From positions 186,001 through 250,000 of the forward strand of contig JAKLMB010000042.1 in the NCBI GenBank assembly GCA_022813625.1: DNA of 64,000 nucleotides. Reading direction: 5' to 3'. The stretch's first letter is position 1, and the number at the start of each line of letters is the position of its first letter. The position numbers and the translations under genes are program-made. The notes beneath the pieces were generated by a model that made no database searches, was not told the origin of the DNA, and saw nothing but the letters and a program-made list of their open reading frames with translations. The stretch is from Aaosphaeria pasadenensis (lineage: Eukaryota; Ascomycota; Dothideomycetes; Pleosporales). Shown here piece after piece: positions 59,382 to 64,000 of this stretch.

Positions 59382-59798
59382 ATGTTTGCTTTGGGATAAT
59401 AGGCGAATATGACTGGCTTGTCGGACTTGGTATACCCCTACAAAAATGGGAGTGGTTCGGTGGGATGAGGGTATATAGAGCAATCTAAGAGTGCCATATT
59501 CCCTCACAATTTTGTCTTTGAAGATGCATGCGTGATGTGACAACATTGTGTTCCTCTGTCCGTGAGACAGCCTGTCATGTCTTCGTCTCTGTCGATGCAT
59601 ATCTACTGGCAGCATTTCTCACATAGAAGAATCCACATTGTGTAATGCCAGTTGCTGGCTATTTAGTACAAGACTTTAACACTTCGATATACTAACTGTC
59701 CGCCTCTACAGTGTTCGGAGATTACGAGTACGAAAACAGTTATGTGTATAATGCTTCAAACTGTCAACGTCCATTGTCAAAAACCAATCTACTCTCCA
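59382..59798. other. convergent intergenic region
   Basis: This 417-bp gap holds the 3' flanks of RPL22 and the HD-domain gene. I see no gene. Confidence 0.5.
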
Positions 59799-60610
59799 TC
59801 ACTCCCACTTCTTCTGCAGAGTATTCGCCTCCATCTGCTTATCAAACCCTGGAATATGAGTAGTATGGCACCAAGGCTTCATCCCCTCCTCCCTCCTCAC
59901 CGTCCCCGCAAACCACTCACACCACCTCAGTCTCGGAAACGCCCCATTAACCTCCTCCCTCGTCCTCTCATGCACCACCTCCCCAAACCCCTCCACTCCC
60001 TCATACACCCCAACATTGTCATAGAGAGTCGCCAACTGTATCAGCTGCCCCAAGAACGTGATCTGGCCGTCGACGCCCATGTCCTCGTGGCGGATGATGG
60101 CCTCGGCGACGGCTTCCGCCTGGTCGGTCGTGGCGCCGAGGATCTTGAGGACTTCGAGCGCTTTGATGCCGCCGTAGATGTCGAAGGACATGCGGGTGGT
60201 GCTGAAGTATGCTTCCGCGGTACCGATGTCGTGGAGGAGACAGGTGAGGGCCCAGGTGGTGGGGGAGAGGTCGGCGGCGTGGGTGGGGAGGATGTGGGTT
60301 GCTATTGCGCGGCCTAAGAGAGTTGGAATACGTCAGTCGATGAATGGTCTGTATGTGTAGGACTTGGATGGGGGAAAGGGGTTTACGCACCCCAGTAGAA
60401 CACTCGCATGGAGTGGTTGAAGGCTTCAGGAGAGAGCCGCTTCTTGACGAATTGCTGTGCCTCTGATACGAGAGGGTCATCGGATGGGAAACCTGCGTCT
60501 TTGATTGACAGAGGAGAGGGTGCGTCAACGGGTCCTAGGGCTTCGAATATCTGCTTCCCGCTGACGGGGATGGCGGTCCAGCCGTTGGCTTTGACTTCGT
60601 TGGAAGACAT
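59799..60610 (-). CDS. cyanamide hydratase-like HD-domain protein (Ddi2/Ddi3 type)
   Basis: Exons are 60610-60391 and 60313-59799 (244 residues), with a 77-nt intron (GTGCGT, CTTAG) at phase 1. This family hydrates cyanamide to urea with a single zinc. The HD-domain ligands are visible: His66 in [11 protein letters not shown], His101-Asp102 in [12 protein letters not shown], and the following RHEDMG at 148-153. Other conserved segments are [15 protein letters not shown] and [10 protein letters not shown]. The length matches Ddi2/Ddi3 and the Myrothecium enzyme. Such genes are scattered among fungi and are frequently strongly inducible in yeast. Whether cyanamide is the natural substrate is unknown. 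Confidence 0.93.
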
Positions 60611-63600
60611 TGTTGTGGTGGACTTGGAGGTTTGATGAGAGATTTTCAGAGACTGAAGATAGTATGGTATAATGCTGAATCTGGTGGAATATGAATTGAT
60701 TCTGAGGTGTTTGATCAGTTTCTCTGCTGGCGTCGTGCCATTATATATATGTTCGACCTGCCTTTGCCTCCAGCCCACGGCTTCATTTAAACCTCCGACA
60801 ACCCTACCTCATCACGGAAAACACTTCCAAACCTACGTAATCCCACCGAGAAGGCCCATCCGATTGCTTTAATCAGGTCGAAGCTGACGCTTCGAAATGG
60901 ATTCAATTGCAATGGAATATAAGTCTAGATTACCCAGACAGGACTAGCGCAAAGTTGTAGTTTTTGCGCACGCCTTCTTGTCGAAGATTTCCTATTTGGG
61001 ACTGCTGGCCAAAATGACATGCACTCATTGGTCCTCGATACGGCGCTGACTTGAGCGTTCCAGGGTGTGGGTGGGAGTGTGAATGACATGCTGGATGGAA
61101 CGACGTCTTATCGTTATTATTAATGGCCCTTTTTGTTTGATTTCTAAGCTCTTGACATATGGTTTCCTGCATCTAGTTGAGCCCTTTGAGGTAGCATCAC
61201 TCAAGTTCATGTTTTCCAATGGGCAACACCACAATTCCTACTAACGACCCTGTTTACCAATATAAACAGTTGGCACAATTAACACATCTCCTTTCAAGTA
61301 GCCCCTCAAATCCATCAACATATCAAGTTACCCACCAAAAACGTCAGAACCCGCCCGACAGCCAGCAAACTGCACCCTGAATCCAGTACGAATAACTGAA
61401 TCTACCTCAGTTGTGATCGCAGCAAGGCATCAATTCAAACCACTAACCATACTTCGCCAGTCCCCCAGCAACTCCACTGACACCTTTTCTCCACGACGTG
61501 CTTTGGAAACGTCTCGAATCGGGCATTTTTCCCTCATCGAAAATCCATGTTTCCTCTCGCCTGTCAGGATTGTTTTTGGTATGTAGTGGGTGATGGACGG
61601 AGAAGACCAAATGTTGATTTTGTTCATTATGTTTGCAACTGATATATGTTCGCATAAAATGTCTCGAAGGATTTACTGGCCACTGATGTACTAATCGCTA
61701 GTAACATAACAACACCCATTCAAATTATCAATAAATAGTACCAAGTTGAACCCGTTCCGCTGCAGCAAGTACACACTCTTATAAACACCTCAAATGGGCA
61801 CCGTCGCCTCATACGATCGAAAGACGAGGTAGTGCTTCGATGTGTTTGTGCTTTATCTGTTCCCTCTTTGTGGTTTCTACACATATCGAGGGATAGCAAT
61901 GCCAGAACTGTCGACATCTTGACGCTCTCCAAAAGAAATGACCTTTCACTATAGTTCCAGTGCAGGCTTTGCCGAAGTCTCGGGGACATGGGAATTAGAT
62001 ACATTCCGAAGAAGACTGCCAGTGCGTGCAGATTCTTGACTGGTCCAGCAGTGTTTTATGTTCTGGCCCATGAAATGCGTCAGAGCTCTTTGCTGCTTTA
62101 TAGATGTTTGAAATTTTGTCCTACAGATATTTCTACTTCGAGAAAATAAAAGAACGATAACAAATGTGATGAAGTGAGGACTGGAAACGTTGATAGCCGT
62201 CTTTTGGTGGACTGGAGCAACCAAGACGACTATCCAGACATATGCGTACCTGTGTAATTAATGTTCAGCCATGCTGATACCACAATGTCCTCGTCCCTCC
62301 AGGTAGAGACATTGCATAGAATTTCTACAACTCAAATTCGTGTGAATCACATCTTTACCCTTGTGAAGAAGCGGTTTTCGATCATAATTTGTATGCGACT
62401 GAAAAACTTCAAAGATGTCATGAACTTAATGTCACGACAATCTCAAACATACCCCAAAGACTAAGTATTCTTATGATCCAATTTATCAAGAGTAGAACCT
62501 GCCGTACTCCGTCGTAAGTATAATTACAATCCCCATTTTCGGCACGATGACACAAAGACCTGTCAAATAGAAAAAGTACTATTTTACCTCTACTCGTTCC
62601 AACGGAAACTGCTATATGCTCCCTACTGGTGAAGTAACAGTATATCACCGTACATACATCACCTATAACTAATTCCAAGAAGTGTAAACGTCCCAACTAA
62701 GAGCACAACCCTCCAACACCGACCCAACCCATCAACCTAACCTCATCTTCCCTTTCAATATTTCCCCTACTTCTACTCACCCCATCCACACCACCCTTCT
62801 TACACATACTTTCCACAAAAAAAAAAAGCACATAAACAGAACATAAAAAAAGACAAAACCATCACGTCCTACCCAGCTTCAAGGGCGTTTCCAGCGTCTC
62901 CAGCGTATGTGGCGTGTACAGCGTCAATGACTTGAAAAAAACCTCTGCACGCCTGTGCCAAGCATGTTCACACTTCAGGAATAGAGGCTTGTATAGTCAG
63001 TCGCCTTGTTTATTGTGAATCAGATTTACATGTGACTAGGGCTGTGGGAACGCTGAGGGTTGTGATGTTTGATCGATTGATCGATGATGTGCGATGGTCA
63101 GGATGGTAGACTCACGCCACACACAGTGACACGCCCCTCCAACACACCCTCCACCATCCTTCTATCGACAGCGTGAAAAGTAGTCGTGGACATGCCATCA
63201 TCTCATCTCATCAAACTCACACACCCCCAAAACAGCCTACCTACAAAATCCCGACATCGATCCTTCACGAATGCCCACTCTCGAGTGGGTACTCATGTAC
63301 GTCAGAGATCGCAGGGAAGATCGCAGGGATCTAGGAGTAAGGGAAAAAATGGATAGTGTATGGGTAGGCGTTTCATGTTGAGAATTGTTGTCTTTTGAAC
63401 TGTACCATGTTTTCAAGGTTCACATAGATGATGAGGAGATGGAATGTATAATAAGCACTTGTTACGAGTACGTATTCGACACCCCTACTCAAGGGTCCAA
63501 AAATGTTATCAGATCCCACCATCACCACCACCATCTCTCCCATCAAAATCTCAAGCATACACTAACCTAAGGAATTGCCATGTGCGAAGGGATAGTTAGG

Positions 63601-64000
63601 GATGGGGAGGAGCGTATGAGGGGGGCGAAAGAACAGCGATGGAACGCGCACTAGAAGGATTTTTTTGCTTGCTTGCTTGCCTTGTCTTAGTTTCCGCTCG
63701 GGATCTACGGACGGCGTTGCGTGCGTGGGTTGGGACACTTTTTTTCGTTATGGTGTTTTTTTTGGGGTCTATGTCGTGTGGAGGCGTAGTGTAGGTAATA
63801 GTTGGTAGGGTGGGTTTAAGGAGGGAATAGGTAGGTAAGTAGCGGTGTCGGGTAGTTGGTGACTGATTAGTTGTCGTTATTCAGGCGTAGTAATTTTTTT
63901 CTCCTTTTGGGTTTACTATTTGTGGTGTTTTACGAACACACGAAGAGACATCGTGAGTATGGAAAGGAGAGAGCACGAGAAAAAAAAAGATGATCACGGT
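60611..64000. other. 3.4-kb gene-poor right end
   Basis: Only short frames on both strands without recognisable similarity. 62700-62830 is pyrimidine-rich and ends in an A-run near 62818-62827. A (CAC/CAT)-type low-complexity stretch lies at 63522-63541. Strand bias switches to purine-rich T/G after 63590. It may be UTR or promoter of a gene beyond the window. Confidence 0.4.

Noticed and set aside
1..64000. Searches by eye for CRISPR arrays, bacterial insertion sequences, rRNA and intact transposons
   Set aside because: None was seen. The genome is eukaryotic, and the only ordered tandem arrays are the 14-bp and 26-bp repeats and simple microsatellites.

Overview
The window is nuclear DNA of a filamentous ascomycete (Pezizomycotina; a dothideomycete is likely but not proven). 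The evidence is short spliceosomal introns (mostly 47-150 nt) with GTRNGT donors and CTAAC/CTGAC-like branch sites, a Zn2Cys6 regulator, an AA9 polysaccharide monooxygenase, a Mic10 and an Urb2 of fungal type, and an intron-bearing tRNA-Glu. There is no operon structure. Genes lie on both strands, often as divergent pairs with a short shared promoter or as convergent pairs with close 3' ends. Exon structures given here were read by eye from frame continuity, splice consensus and family conservation.

Layout. 1-6 kb: 3-hydroxyisobutyryl-CoA hydrolase (cut by the left edge) divergent from mitochondrial EF-Tu, then a DNMT1-RFD-like protein. 9-11 kb: an NCS1 nucleobase/nucleoside-type permease containing a 10-nt microexon. 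11.7-12.3 kb: secreted-protein gene A, interrupted by one in-frame TAG. 12.4-16.7 kb: a compact housekeeping block of GEP4 and SMD3 (divergent), an Irc6/p34-like adaptor binder and a SAM methyltransferase (convergent). 19.4-25.4 kb: a Zn2Cys6 factor and a single-pass membrane protein. 28.6-29.3 kb: a Q/G/Y-rich glycine-zipper protein. 31.5-35.4 kb: secreted-protein gene C and an MFS transporter. 36.4-42.0 kb: URB2 divergent from MIC10. 43-45.7 kb: a minisatellite, secreted-protein gene B set between two diverged copies of a non-coding block, and tRNA-Glu(CUC). 47-48.5 kb: a PAP2-type membrane phosphatase. 51.4-52.4 kb: the SIN component Cdc14. 53.6-57.6 kb: an unusual multi-pass membrane protein with an F-box-like stretch and Cys-rich tail, a small membrane protein, and an AA9 LPMO. 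58.9-60.6 kb: RPL22 and a cyanamide-hydratase-like HD protein. The last 3.4 kb holds no gene I can support.

How they relate: many genes serve mitochondria (EF-Tu, Gep4, Mic10, HIBCH) or core RNA and ribosome biology (SmD3, Urb2, Rpl22, tRNA). I see no metabolic cluster. The most distinctive content is a dispersed family of three small secreted Cys proteins (A, B, C) ending in a Cys-x-Phe-x-Cys motif. A and B share homologous promoters. A carries a TAG in the body of the protein. B carries a TAG at codon 5 of the start codon that aligns with A's. B is also bracketed by a diverged direct duplication.
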